Shown here: in pieces, positions 1 through 10,092 of the stretch
Numbering within the stretch: position 1 is the first letter of the stretch
Layout: each line of letters starts with the position of its first letter
Assembly (NCBI GenBank): GCA_963824215.1
Contig: CAWGOE010000004.1
Location: 868,001-932,000, forward strand
Reading direction: 5' to 3'
DNA from: VRUE01 sp963824215
GTDB lineage: Bacteria > Actinomycetota > Thermoleophilia > Solirubrobacterales > 70-9
Length of the DNA stretch: 64,000 bases
Translations under genes and position numbers: made by a program
The notes under the pieces: generated by a model
The model's database searches: none
The model's input: the letters and a program-made list of their open reading frames with translations, nothing else
What the model was told of the DNA's origin: nothing

Positions 1-1561
1 GATCGTCGTCGTGGGGAAGGTTGGAGGCCGGGTCCTGCGGATGCTCGCGCAGCCAAGCCACGGCGCGAACGCCGGTCGGTGAGAGATGCTCGTCGGTGAG
101 GCGGGCCAGGTACTCCCGGCCCTCATCTGGCAGCGCAATGCACATCGCCAGCAGCGCCCGCTCGCGCCGTTCGCGCGAGGTCAGCTCGCCGCCGCTGCGA
201 CCGGAAGCCGGCGCTGGCGCCCCGCGGCGTTTGGGCGGTTCGGGGGACCCGCCGCTGAGCGGCTGCGCCGACGTCACCCGCCCCATCACGAGGGCCGGCT
301 CGAGGTCCAGGGCCCCCGCGACCCGCCGCACCAGGTCGTCGCGGCTCGCCGTCTCCCCCATCCCGGCCAGGATCGGCGCCACCTCGGTCAGGGCCCGGTC
401 ACGCTCGGCCGGAGACGAGACGTCGGTGCCGTCCAGCACCAACCCGACCTGGAACGCCGGCAGATCAACCGCCCCCTCGGCCAGCGCCTTGAAGCGCTCT
501 GCGCCGCCATCCGCCGCCATCATCTCGGCCGGATCCTCGCCCGCCGGCATCGCCGCCACCCGCAGCCTCATCTTGCGCCCGGCGGCAACCCGCTGGGCGC
601 GCAGCATCGCGTCCTGTCCGGCGGAGTCAGCATCGAGGGAAAGCACCACCTCGTCGACCATTCCCGAGAGCGCCGCCACCTGCTCCTCGGTTATCGCCGT
701 GCCCATCACCCCGACCGCTTCGCCGATCCCGGCTTGGTGCAGGGCGAGCACGTCGGTGTATCCCTCGACCACCACGACCCGGCCGCTCTTCGCGATCGCC
801 TCTTTGGCGAGGTCGATCCCGTAGAGCATCTGACTCTTGTGGAAGAAGTCAGTCTCTGCCGTGTTGACGTACTTGGCGCCCTGGTCAGAGCGCATCGCCC
901 GTCCGCCGAAGCCGAGCGTGCGGCCGCGGCGGTCGCGGATCGGGAACATGATCCGCTCGCGGAAGCGGTCGTACTCGCCGCCGCTGCGCCCCCGCTGCGC
1001 CAGCCCGACCGCTCGCAGCTCCTCGACCTTGAAGCCCGCCCGCTGTCCGCGCAAAAGCACGGTGTCCCAGGCGCTGGGCGCGTAGCCAACCGCGAAGGCG
1101 CGCAGCGTCTCCTCGCCCAGGCCGCGCTCAGCCAGGTAGGCGCGAGCCTTGCTTGCCTCCTCTGAATCCCAGAGGTATTGAGCGTAGAAAGCGCCGGTGC
1201 GGTCGAGCAGGTCGCCCAGCCGGCGACGCTGCTGACGCCGCGCCTCCGCACGCGGATCCTCTTTCTCCCGCTCCAGCTCAACCCCGTAGCGGTCGGCAAG
1301 CAGCTCCACCGCCTCGGCGAAGCCCAGCCCCTCCTTCTCCTCGACGAACTTGATCGTGTCGCCACCCACACCACAGCCGAAGCAGTGGTAGAGCTTCTCC
1401 TGGGCGTCGACCGAGAACGAGGGAGTGCGCTCCTCGTGGAACGGACAGAGGCCGACCCAGCGGGCACCCTGGCGGCGCAGGTCGGTGTGAGCGGAGACGA
1501 CCTCGACGATGTCGGCGGCTTGCTTGACCCGCTCCAAGCTCTCCTCGGAGATCAGCGCCAT
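1..1561 (-). CDS. dnaG: DNA primase DnaG (3' end beyond window)
   Basis: Makes the RNA primers for lagging-strand replication together with the DnaB helicase. The ATG at 1561 overlaps the dgt TGA by one base. About 520 codons are visible. A CHC2 zinc-binding domain comes first (Cys39, His42, Cys60, Cys63), then the RNA polymerase core with the Toprim motif EGYTDV near residue 265 and SLDADSAGQ near 307. The frame is still open at base 1, so most of the C-terminal helicase-binding domain lies outside the window. It is the last gene of the long minus-strand run that includes dgt, recO, mutM and xerD. Confidence 0.96.
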   Translation of the reverse strand, partial: MALISEESLERVKQAADIVEVVSAHTDLRRQGARWVGLCPFHEERTPSFSVDAQEKLYHCFGCGVGGDTIKFVEEKEGLGFAEAVELLADRYGVELEREKEDPRAEARRQQRRRLGDLLDRTGAFYAQYLWDSEEASKARAYLAERGLGEETLRAFAVGYAPSAWDTVLLRGQRAGFKVEELRAVGLAQRGRSGGEYDRFRERIMFPIRDRRGRTLGFGGRAMRSDQGAKYVNTAETDFFHKSQMLYGIDLAKEAIAKSGRVVVVEGYTDVLALHQAGIGEAVGVMGTAITEEQVAALSGMVDEVVLSLDADSAGQDAMLRAQRVAAGRKMRLRVAAMPAGEDPAEMMAADGGAERFKALAEGAVDLPAFQVGLVLDGTDVSSPAERDRALTEVAPILAGMGETASRDDLVRRVAGALDLEPALVMGRVTSAQPLSGGSPEPPKRRGAPAPASGRSGGELTSRERRERALLAMCIALPDEGREYLARLTDEHLSPTGVRAVAWLREHPQDPASNLPHDDD

Positions 1562-2616
1562 CAGAAGCGCGCCGCCTCGGGCACGGTCAGCTCGGCGAAG
1601 CGGGCGATGCAAAAGCGATCGGTCATGCCGGCAAGGTAGTCGGCAACCCGCTGCGCGTCCCCGGCCCCAGGCTCGCCCTCGGGCGCCTCGTCGGGGTGCT
1701 CCATGTAGTGGTCGAAGAGCCCACGTAGGGCGCGCTGCGCCCGTTCGTGCTCGGCGCGTGCCGCCTCTCCCAGGTAGACGCGATCGAACATGAACTTGCG
1801 CAAGCGCAGCATCGCCCCACCCACCTCGTCGCTCTGCTTGATGTCGCCGGCAGCCACCGAGCAATCGACTATGTCGCGCACCAGCGTGTCGATCCGCGCC
1901 GAGCCAGTCGGGCCAAGCAGCGTGATCTCGGCCGATGGAAGGTCCTCGGGCTGCAGGACCCCGGCGCGCAGGGCGTCGTCGATGTCGTGGTTGATGTAGG
2001 CAACACGGTCGACGAGCTTGACGATCCGCCCCTCCAGCGTCGCCGGCTTGTCCGAGCCAGTGTGGTTGAGGATGCCGTCTCGCACCTGGTCGGTCAGGTT
2101 CAGGCCCTGGCCATCGCGCTCGAGGACATCGACCACTCGCAGCGAGTGAACATTGTGCTTGAAGCCGCGGTCGCAGCGCTCACGCAGAGCGGCGTCGAGC
2201 GCCTCCTCGCCGGTGTGGCCGAAGGGCGGGTGGCCGAGGTCGTGGCCGAGCCCGATCGCCTCGGTCAGGTCCTCGTTGAGGCCGAGCGCGCGGGCAACAG
2301 TGCGGGCAATCCCGCAGGCCTCGAGGGTGTGCGTAAGACGGGTCCGGTAGTGGTCCCCTTCTGGCGCGATGAAGACCTGCGTCTTGTGCTTGAGGCGACG
2401 GAAGGCCTTGGAGTGGACGATCCGGTCGCGGTCACGCTGAAACGGCGTGCGCAACGGACTATCGGGCTCCTCGACCTGTCGCCTCGCCGGGTAGGACCGG
2501 GTCGCCTCCGGCGCCAGGAACTCCTCCTCCCAAGCGCAGATGCGATCCCTGAAGGCGGTCGTGAGAGCCACCCGTCGATCATAAGGAGACAGGGAGGGAC
2601 TTGACGGAGCCTCCAT
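1561..2616 (-). CDS. dgt: dGTPase-like HD-domain triphosphohydrolase
   Basis: 351 aa deoxynucleoside triphosphate triphosphohydrolase, cleaving dNTPs to nucleoside and triphosphate and so helping set dNTP pools. The metal-binding HD signature is clear: His96 in RLTHTLE, then HDLGHPPFGHTGE with His125-Asp126, and a later Asp in KLVDRVAYINHD. Length fits the short bacterial Dgt subfamily. The ATG at 2616 has a GGAG seven bases upstream, but both sit in or beside the loop of a 26-bp hairpin (2585-2648). A GTG start at residue 16 is the alternative if that hairpin blocks initiation. Translationally coupled to dnaG downstream. Confidence 0.95.
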   Translation of the reverse strand: MEAPSSPSLSPYDRRVALTTAFRDRICAWEEEFLAPEATRSYPARRQVEEPDSPLRTPFQRDRDRIVHSKAFRRLKHKTQVFIAPEGDHYRTRLTHTLEACGIARTVARALGLNEDLTEAIGLGHDLGHPPFGHTGEEALDAALRERCDRGFKHNVHSLRVVDVLERDGQGLNLTDQVRDGILNHTGSDKPATLEGRIVKLVDRVAYINHDIDDALRAGVLQPEDLPSAEITLLGPTGSARIDTLVRDIVDCSVAAGDIKQSDEVGGAMLRLRKFMFDRVYLGEAARAEHERAQRALRGLFDHYMEHPDEAPEGEPGAGDAQRVADYLAGMTDRFCIARFAELTVPEAARF

Positions 2617-2648
2617 GCTGTTGCTCCGTCAAGTCCCTCCCTATCTCC
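2585..2648 (-). promoter_or_regulatory. Long hairpin enclosing the dgt start codon
   Basis: Two 26-base arms (2585-2610 and 2623-2648) are complementary at 25 of 26 positions around a 12-base loop. In the minus-strand mRNA the loop holds the dgt ATG, and the closing end of the stem holds the GGAG that would be its ribosome binding site. The hairpin begins two bases after the recO stop codon. It could act as a translational switch for dgt, as a partial terminator, or as an mRNA processing site. No U-run follows it. Confidence 0.7.
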
Positions 2649-2650
2649 TC

Positions 2651-3376
2651 CTAAGCTGCAGCCCTCAGCTGCACGTGCGCGTGGTGCTCGAGCGTCTCGC
2701 CAATCGCCCGCTCGGCTTGACGCAGCTCGCGCTCGCCGGCTTCGGGCGCCTCCGCCAGGGGCCGGGCGATCGACTCGACCATGAAGCCGTGTGCCTCCTC
2801 CGAGAGGGGGAACGAGCCCGCTTCGCAGCTGGCGCAAACCACACCCCCGGCGGCCCCTGAGAAGCCGACCAGATGCTCCGCCTCGCCGCAACTGGTACAG
2901 GAGGCGAGCTCAGGAGAGAAGCCGGCGGCGAGAGCCAGCTTGAGCCGGAAGGAGAGCGCGGTCTGCAGCGAGTCCGCTGCCAGCGCCGCGGGGTCGTCGA
3001 GTAACGAGAGGTAGCGGCAGAGCAAGTTGTACGCAGGCGGGTTTGGCTCAGCCGAGTCGAGCAGGCGCAGGACCGCGTCGCAGGCGCGGGCGCCCGCCGT
3101 AAGCGCCGCGCCGGAGGCGCGCAGGCGCGGGTAGCCGTCGACCGTGGAGGCTTGCGTCACCGTGAGCAGTTCGCCGCGCCCTTCGTGCAGCAACAAATCG
3201 AGGCGGAAGAAGGGCTCGAGGCGACCGCCAAAGCGAGACTTGGGGCGACGCGCGCCCTTCGCGATCGCCCCCACCCGGCCCCGCTTCGCCGTGTAGAGAT
3301 GGAGGATGCGATCGGCCTCGCCGTAGCGAATGCTGCGCAGGACGATCGCCTCCGTCTTCAGCGTCTTGCCGGCCAT
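2651..3376 (-). CDS. recO: DNA repair protein RecO
   Basis: 241 aa recombination mediator that, with RecR, loads RecA onto SSB-coated single-stranded DNA in gap repair. It begins MAGKTLKTEAIVLRS, the typical RecO OB-fold start, and carries a four-Cys zinc finger (CTSC then CASC, roughly residues 155-185). I chose the ATG at 3376 because it falls seven bases after the mutM stop; longer in-frame starts would run back through mutM. It lies between mutM and dgt in the same minus-strand operon. Confidence 0.95.
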   Translation of the reverse strand: MAGKTLKTEAIVLRSIRYGEADRILHLYTAKRGRVGAIAKGARRPKSRFGGRLEPFFRLDLLLHEGRGELLTVTQASTVDGYPRLRASGAALTAGARACDAVLRLLDSAEPNPPAYNLLCRYLSLLDDPAALAADSLQTALSFRLKLALAAGFSPELASCTSCGEAEHLVGFSGAAGGVVCASCEAGSFPLSEEAHGFMVESIARPLAEAPEAGERELRQAERAIGETLEHHAHVQLRAAA

Positions 3377-3383
3377 AGCCGCT

Positions 3384-4301
3384 TTACGTTGAACGAGGGA
3401 CCGGACGGCGGCGCCGCGGTTTGCGGCGCAACTTCGCCTGGCAAGCGGGGCAGAAGTAGGTCGAGCGACCCGAGACAACGATCCGCTCAATCGTCCCGTC
3501 GCAACGCGGGCACTGTTTCCCCTCACGAGTGTGGACGAGGAACTCGTCCTGCATCCGGCCCTTCTCGCCGCGCCCATCGCGGTAATCGTCGATCGAAGCG
3601 CCACCGCCGTCGATCCCCGCCTCCAGGGCCGCGACGACGGCGTCGCGCAGCGCCTCGAGGTGCTCGGGCTTCATCGAGCCGGCGGGCGAGAGCGGGTGCA
3701 GCCGGGCGCGGAAGAGCGCCTCGTCGGCGTAGATGTTGCCGACCCCGGCGACCCCCTTCTGGTCGAGCAGGAAGGACTTGAGCGGCACCGTGCGGCCGGC
3801 GGCCATCTCCCCCAATGCCGCGGGCGTGAAGTCCGGGGAGAGCGGCTCGACTCCAAGGCGGGAGGCGAAGTGGGCGTCGAGCTCGTTGTCATCGAGCAGC
3901 AGTGCCTCGCCGAAGCGGCGTGGATCAGTGAACCAGACCTCGCGGCCGTCGTCGAGGACGAAGCGGGCGCGCAGGTGGCGCTCAGAGGTCGAGCGCTCGC
4001 CCTCATAGAGGCGCATCCCCTCAGAAGGGTCGAGCTTGTCCTCGCCCTCGACCAGGATCAGGTTGCCGGTCATGCGCAGGTGCATGACGAGCGTCTGACC
4101 CCCATCGAGGCCGAGCAGCAGGTACTTGCCGCGTCGACCCAGGTGCTCGATCGTCCTCCCCGACACCGCCGCCTCCAGCTCGGCAGGTGGCGCTGGCCGG
4201 CACCAACGCGCGTCGAGCACCTCCAGCGACTCGACCCGCCGGCCTTCCAGCTCGGGCTCGAGCTGGCGACAGACGGTCTCAACCTCGGGCAGCTCGGGCA
4301 T
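3384..4301 (-). CDS. mutM: Formamidopyrimidine-DNA glycosylase MutM/Fpg
   Basis: 305 aa base-excision repair enzyme removing 8-oxoguanine and formamidopyrimidines, with AP-lyase activity. After the initiator Met come the catalytic Pro2-Glu3 (MPELPEVETV). The conserved Lys is at about 59 (GRRGKYLLL), and the C-terminal zinc finger is Cys264, Cys267, Cys284, Cys287. A basic tail (RRKPRRRRPVPRST) follows. A 23-bp hairpin lies between the xerD stop and this start. Slightly longer than the usual 270-290 aa because of an insert near residues 87-108 and the basic tail. Confidence 0.96.
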   Translation of the reverse strand: MPELPEVETVCRQLEPELEGRRVESLEVLDARWCRPAPPAELEAAVSGRTIEHLGRRGKYLLLGLDGGQTLVMHLRMTGNLILVEGEDKLDPSEGMRLYEGERSTSERHLRARFVLDDGREVWFTDPRRFGEALLLDDNELDAHFASRLGVEPLSPDFTPAALGEMAAGRTVPLKSFLLDQKGVAGVGNIYADEALFRARLHPLSPAGSMKPEHLEALRDAVVAALEAGIDGGGASIDDYRDGRGEKGRMQDEFLVHTREGKQCPRCDGTIERIVVSGRSTYFCPACQAKLRRKPRRRRPVPRST

Positions 4302-4316
4302 CGCCGAGTTCTATCG

Positions 4317-4367
4317 GACCGCGGTCGAGGTTTGAGTCGGTATGCGACTCAAACCTCGACCGCGGTC
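4317..4367 (-). terminator. Perfect 23-bp hairpin between xerD and mutM
   Basis: Arms at 4317-4339 and 4345-4367 are perfectly complementary around a 5-base loop. The stem starts inside the xerD stop codon and ends about 15 bases before the mutM ATG. There is no run of U, so a classical intrinsic terminator is unlikely. A U-less terminator, attenuator or mRNA stabiliser fits better. Confidence 0.6.
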
Positions 4368-5328
4368 ATTCCGTAGCCCGGGGGTGGGCCTCGAAGTAGA
4401 CCTCCTTGAGGCGCTCGCCCGAGAGGTGCGTGTACATCTGCGTCGTCGCGATGTCGGCGTGGCCGAGCATCTCTTGCACGGCGCGCAGGTCGCAGCCCCC
4501 CGTCAGCAGGTGGGTGGCGAAGCTGTGGCGGAGCGTGTGCGGGCTCATCTGTCCCGCCAGGCCGGCCTCGCGGGCATGGCGCTGGACGATCTTGTAGAGG
4601 CCTTGGCGGCTCAGCGGGCCGCCGCGGAAGTTGACGAAGAGCCGCGCCTCGTGGCGTTCGCCGACGAGCTTCGGCCGGCCGCCGCGCAGGTAGGCGGAGA
4701 TCGCCGCGATCGCTTTGCGACCGAGCGGCACGATCCGCTCCTTCGACCCCTTCCCGCGCGCCCTCAGAAGGCCCTCGCGCAGATCTATGTCGGACATCTC
4801 AAGCCCGATCGTCTCCGAGGCGCGCAACCCGCAGGCGTACATCACCTCCAGCAACGCCCGGTCACGGAGCGTCGTCGGCTCGCTGCCGCGTGGCGCCGCG
4901 AGCAGCTTCTGCACCTCGGCGTAGTTGAGGACCTGAGGCAGCTTCTTCGCCCGCCGCGGGGCGCTCAGCGCCGCGGTCGGGTCATCGCCGATCAGCTCGT
5001 CGCGACGCAGGTGCTTGTAGAAGGAGCGCAAGCAGGCGGTCTTGCGGTGCACGGTGGCGGCAGAGCAGGCGGGGCGGCCGTTGCCGGTGGCGAGGTCGGC
5101 GAGAAAGTCGCCGACGTCGGCCGGACGCACGGCAAGCGCATCGAGATCATGGTCGGCGAGGAACCCGCCGTACTGGAGCAGATCGGTGCGGTAGGCGTTG
5201 AGGGTGTTGCGAGAGAGCCCGCGCTCCAGCTCCAGATAGGAGAGGAAGTCGAGGACCAGGCCCTCGAAACGGGGGTCGACCACAGAACCTGATTCAGTCT
5301 TGGGAGGAGCAGTGACCGCGGTCGCCAT
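4366..5328 (-). CDS. xerD: Tyrosine recombinase XerD/XerC-like
   Basis: 320 aa site-specific recombinase that resolves chromosome dimers at dif. An N-terminal SAM-like core-binding domain (about residues 15-105) precedes the catalytic domain. The catalytic set is visible: Arg in ACGLRASE, Lys in GKGSKER, His-x-x-Arg in HTLRHSF, His in LGHADIA and the nucleophile Tyr in TTQMYTHL. I use the ATG at 5328, 25 bases after the preceding stop; the frame is open upstream but that part reads as low-complexity antisense of the neighbour. Mycobacteria also keep xerD a few genes from pyrG and recN. Whether it is XerC or XerD cannot be told from one gene. Confidence 0.93.
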   Translation of the reverse strand: MATAVTAPPKTESGSVVDPRFEGLVLDFLSYLELERGLSRNTLNAYRTDLLQYGGFLADHDLDALAVRPADVGDFLADLATGNGRPACSAATVHRKTACLRSFYKHLRRDELIGDDPTAALSAPRRAKKLPQVLNYAEVQKLLAAPRGSEPTTLRDRALLEVMYACGLRASETIGLEMSDIDLREGLLRARGKGSKERIVPLGRKAIAAISAYLRGGRPKLVGERHEARLFVNFRGGPLSRQGLYKIVQRHAREAGLAGQMSPHTLRHSFATHLLTGGCDLRAVQEMLGHADIATTQMYTHLSGERLKEVYFEAHPRATE

Positions 5329-5353
5329 GCGGCCAGGTTCTCCCGCGCTGGCC

Positions 5354-6400
5354 TCATTCCTCGCGGCGCAAGGCGGCACCCGCGGCGAGAGCCGCGGCAA
5401 AGAAGAGGGGATCCTCGTCAATACCCCGCCCCATCGTGCGAGCCGGCAGACCAGAAGCGGCGTATCCGTCGAGGTCGGCTGGAGCCTCGTAGAGCTTGTG
5501 GCGGTCGCCCGCCGCAACAGCCAACGGCGAGGCCACGACCGGATTACCTTCGGGCAGCGGCACCTCCACCCCGCCCAGCAGCAGTTCCATCACGGTCAGG
5601 GTGTGGTGGCTTACGCCGCGGTGGCGCTCGCGGGGGTCGGCTGCCGAGAGGCGAGGTGAGAGCAGGGTCGGCAGACCCAGGGCAAGCGCGGCGTGAGCGC
5701 TATCGAGAGCGGCCATGCCGCCATGGCCCAGACGGGTCTCCGAGCCGATGATGCCCGGGCCGGGTCCGACGATCGCGGCGTCCCACCCCAACTCCTGTAC
5801 AGCGGCATCAAGCGCTCCCGTGACCGAGAGCGCCTCGTACTCGCCGCCGTAGGAGGGCGCCGCGGTGATGTGGCCGCAAAGCAAATTACGCTCACGCAAC
5901 TGCACGACGTCGCGACTCAACGAGCCGGGAAGGGCGCCGCCGGCCGTCTGCACGTAGCCGACTTTCAATCCTGGCGTTGCCTGGGCCGCTGACCACACAG
6001 CCGGAGCGAGGTGGCCGTGCAGGGGTAGTACGAGAGCCTGAATCGGGCGCTTCTCTCCCTCCCGTGTTCCTTGTCCGCCTATGTCCCGGTTATCAAACAC
6101 CGGAAGCTCCACCGGCTCGACCGGATGCTGCAGGGACGTGTAGTTCAGCTTCATCACATGCTCGCCGCCACCGCCGCCCGCTTTCAGGCCGCGGGTCAGA
6201 TTGACGTGGACCACGTCGAAGCCGCCCGAGCCAAGCTCAAGGTCAAGTGCAGCGACGTTGACGACCACCTCGTCGCCCTCGCGCATCTCGCCGAGCAGCA
6301 CTTCATCCGCCCATGCCCGCCGCTGCTCACCGTCGACCTCGACCATCAACGGGTCCTCGCCGACGACGACGCCGAGGCGCAGCTTCAGGCGGCCGCTCAC
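5354..6400 (-). CDS. DUF3866 family protein
   Basis: 348 aa protein that I recognise as DUF3866, an uncharacterised actinobacterial family often found beside xerD and a peptidase. It begins MSGRLKLRLGVVV. Gly-rich stretches (AIVGPGPGIIGSETRLGHGG) suggest a nucleotide or cofactor-binding fold, and a conserved HGHLAP motif occurs near residue 128. No signal peptide or membrane segment is evident, so it is probably cytosolic. The start overlaps the peptidase stop by four bases, indicating coupled translation. No function can be assigned. Confidence 0.8.
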   Translation of the reverse strand: MSGRLKLRLGVVVGEDPLMVEVDGEQRRAWADEVLLGEMREGDEVVVNVAALDLELGSGGFDVVHVNLTRGLKAGGGGGEHVMKLNYTSLQHPVEPVELPVFDNRDIGGQGTREGEKRPIQALVLPLHGHLAPAVWSAAQATPGLKVGYVQTAGGALPGSLSRDVVQLRERNLLCGHITAAPSYGGEYEALSVTGALDAAVQELGWDAAIVGPGPGIIGSETRLGHGGMAALDSAHAALALGLPTLLSPRLSAADPRERHRGVSHHTLTVMELLLGGVEVPLPEGNPVVASPLAVAAGDRHKLYEAPADLDGYAASGLPARTMGRGIDEDPLFFAAALAAGAALRREE

Positions 6401-7509
6401 CCGATCGGCTCGGCGACGACCGCGGCGACGATGCCCTCGCAGACTTCGAGCATCGCGTCGAGATCACGCATGGAAACGGACTCGTTCGCCGTGTGGACAT
6501 GACTCGTGCCGTTGGCGAGAAGAACGCAGTCGAAGCCCGCGAGGCGCAGTGCGTTGGCGTCGCTGCCACCGCCGATCGCGGTCCGCACCGGCTCGTGTCC
6601 GGCGCTGCGCAGCCCCGCCTCGGCAAGCGCCAGGGCAGGTGAGGATGGCGGCAGCCGGTAACCGCGGAAGAGCTCTTCGAGGTGAACGTCGACATCGCAG
6701 CCATGCTCGCTGGCGCCCCAGGCGCAGGCGTCTGACATCGCCCCGGCAACCTCGGCCACGCGGTCGGAGTCGAGGCTGCGCGCCTCGGCGCGAATCCCGC
6801 AGTGGCCGGGGACGACGTTGCCCGAGGTACCACCCTCGATCAGGCCGACGTTCGCGGTCGTCTCCGGATCGAGACGCCCCAGCTCCATGCGGTCGATCGC
6901 CGCCGCGGCGGCGGCGATCGCGCTGCTGCCGTCGTCGGGTTCGATCCCGGCGTGGGCCTCGACGCCGACGAAGTCGGCGCGGATTCGCTGCTGGGTCGGC
7001 GTCGCGACGATCACCTCGCCGACCGGTCCGGCATGGTCGAGGACGAAGCCGCACTCGGCCCGCAGCGCGCTCACGTCGAATGCTTTGGCGCCGCGCAGGC
7101 CCTGCTCCTCGGCGACGGTCAGCAGCAGCTCGATCCCGACCGGGGGCGGCTCGGCCGTGTGGCGCGCAACCAGCTCAATGAATACCGCGACCGCTGCCTT
7201 GTTGTCAGCGCCGAGAATCGTCTCGCCGTGGCTGCGAAAGACGCCTTCGTCCTCGACCACCTCGATCTGCCCCGCGTGCGGGACGGTGTCGATATGGGCG
7301 CAGAACATCGCCCAGCGCTCGCTGCGCCCGGGCAGCCGGGCGAGGATGTTGCCCGCGCCCGCGCCAGCCGGCCCCGCCGCGTCGTCCTCGCTGACCTCGA
7401 GCCCAAGCGCCCGCAGCTCGGCGAGCAGCGTGTCGGCGACCTCGCGCTCCTCCCCGGTCGGACTGCGGATCTCACACAGCCGGACGAACGTCTCATGCAG
7501 CCGGTCCAC
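6397..7509 (-). CDS. M20 family metallopeptidase (PepT-like)
   Basis: 370 aa zinc aminopeptidase or deacylase of the M20 family, closest in layout to tripeptidase PepT. The metal ligands are readable: His in FCAHIDTVP near residue 71, bridging Asp in ILGADNKAAV near 101, catalytic Glu-Glu in TVAEEQGL near 133, and a late His in GTSHVHTANESVS. The lid/dimerisation domain lies between about residues 185 and 290. It sits 11 bases after pyrG and overlaps the DUF3866 gene, forming a stable pair in this run. Substrate is not known. Confidence 0.85.
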   Translation of the reverse strand: MDRLHETFVRLCEIRSPTGEEREVADTLLAELRALGLEVSEDDAAGPAGAGAGNILARLPGRSERWAMFCAHIDTVPHAGQIEVVEDEGVFRSHGETILGADNKAAVAVFIELVARHTAEPPPVGIELLLTVAEEQGLRGAKAFDVSALRAECGFVLDHAGPVGEVIVATPTQQRIRADFVGVEAHAGIEPDDGSSAIAAAAAAIDRMELGRLDPETTANVGLIEGGTSGNVVPGHCGIRAEARSLDSDRVAEVAGAMSDACAWGASEHGCDVDVHLEELFRGYRLPPSSPALALAEAGLRSAGHEPVRTAIGGGSDANALRLAGFDCVLLANGTSHVHTANESVSMRDLDAMLEVCEGIVAAVVAEPIG

Positions 7510-7520
7510 GGTCGGACAGG

Positions 7521-9188
<1,668 letters not shown>

Positions 9189-9258
9189 TACACGAGGCCG
9201 AATCCCGGTCGCATCGCAATCTGGTTCTCTGCGGACGGGATTCGGTCGAAGCCTTTAC

Positions 9259-10092
9259 TCATCTGCCGAGCGAGTCTAGCCAGCGCAAGGGCGGAACCGA
9301 TTCGATCGTCCGCGAAATAGATCGCAACTCGCCGAAAATGGTCACTGCGAGGACCGCCGCGAGGGCGATCAGACGACCGGTCTCGTCCAGGGTCGTCAGC
9401 AGCCAGACCCCGCCGATCGCCCCGACCAGGTTCGAGCCAGTGTCGCCCAGCATCGCCCGCTCGCGCAGAGTGAACCAGGCGCCAACCAGCACTGGCCCGA
9501 CAAAGATCCCGAGCAGCTCCAGCGGGGCGAAGGTCCAGGCACCGAGGCAGAGTCCGAGCCCGAGCAGCGCCAGGCCCTTCTCGGCCCGCCCCGGTCGCAG
9601 GTCGAGCAGGTTGAAAGCGTTGGTGGCAAGGATCAGCAGCGCCACGTCGGCCAGGTAACGCCAGGACTCGAGCCCACGGCCGGAGACGACGTAGGCGGCG
9701 AGGGCGAGCGCCCCGATTGCCTTGATCGCGCCGGTAGAGAGCCGACCTTCGCGCAGCGCCCGGGCATGGCCACGCCAGCCACGCGGGCTATTCGTCGTCT
9801 CCCCCTGCCCCAACGAGTCATCGAGGAAGCCAAGAAAGGCGACGCCGATCAGATAGGGAAGCCAGCGGCGCAGCTCGGGATCAAGCAGGTCCAGGTCACC
9901 CCTGTCGTCGAGAAAGGCGAGCGGCGCCAGCGCCACCAGGGCCGCGGTGGCGAGCACCGCGCCAAGCGGGAAGGCGAGCCTCGCCCCACGGAAGTTCTCC
10001 CGGGTCAAGCCGGCGTCGAGCAAACCGCGGACGCCGGCCGGGACCACCAGCAACGCAACTGCGACGGCAACCGGGAAGCCGACCCAGCTCAT
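9259..10092 (-). CDS. MraY/WecA-like polyprenyl-phosphate glycosyl-1-phosphate transferase
   Basis: 277 aa polytopic membrane protein with roughly eight hydrophobic segments. It has the landmarks of the MraY/WecA/GT4 family: the Asp pair in FLGFLDDSLG (residues 91-92), NAFNLLDLRPG near 160, and MLGDTGSNLVG near 225. Such enzymes transfer a sugar phosphate to a polyprenyl phosphate carrier. It is shorter than typical MraY (about 320-360 aa). The start overlaps the mctB stop by four bases. It may serve a cell-surface glycan step coupled to SteA/MctB; the substrate is unknown. Confidence 0.75.
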   Translation of the reverse strand: MSWVGFPVAVAVALLVVPAGVRGLLDAGLTRENFRGARLAFPLGAVLATAALVALAPLAFLDDRGDLDLLDPELRRWLPYLIGVAFLGFLDDSLGQGETTNSPRGWRGHARALREGRLSTGAIKAIGALALAAYVVSGRGLESWRYLADVALLILATNAFNLLDLRPGRAEKGLALLGLGLCLGAWTFAPLELLGIFVGPVLVGAWFTLRERAMLGDTGSNLVGAIGGVWLLTTLDETGRLIALAAVLAVTIFGELRSISRTIESVPPLRWLDSLGR

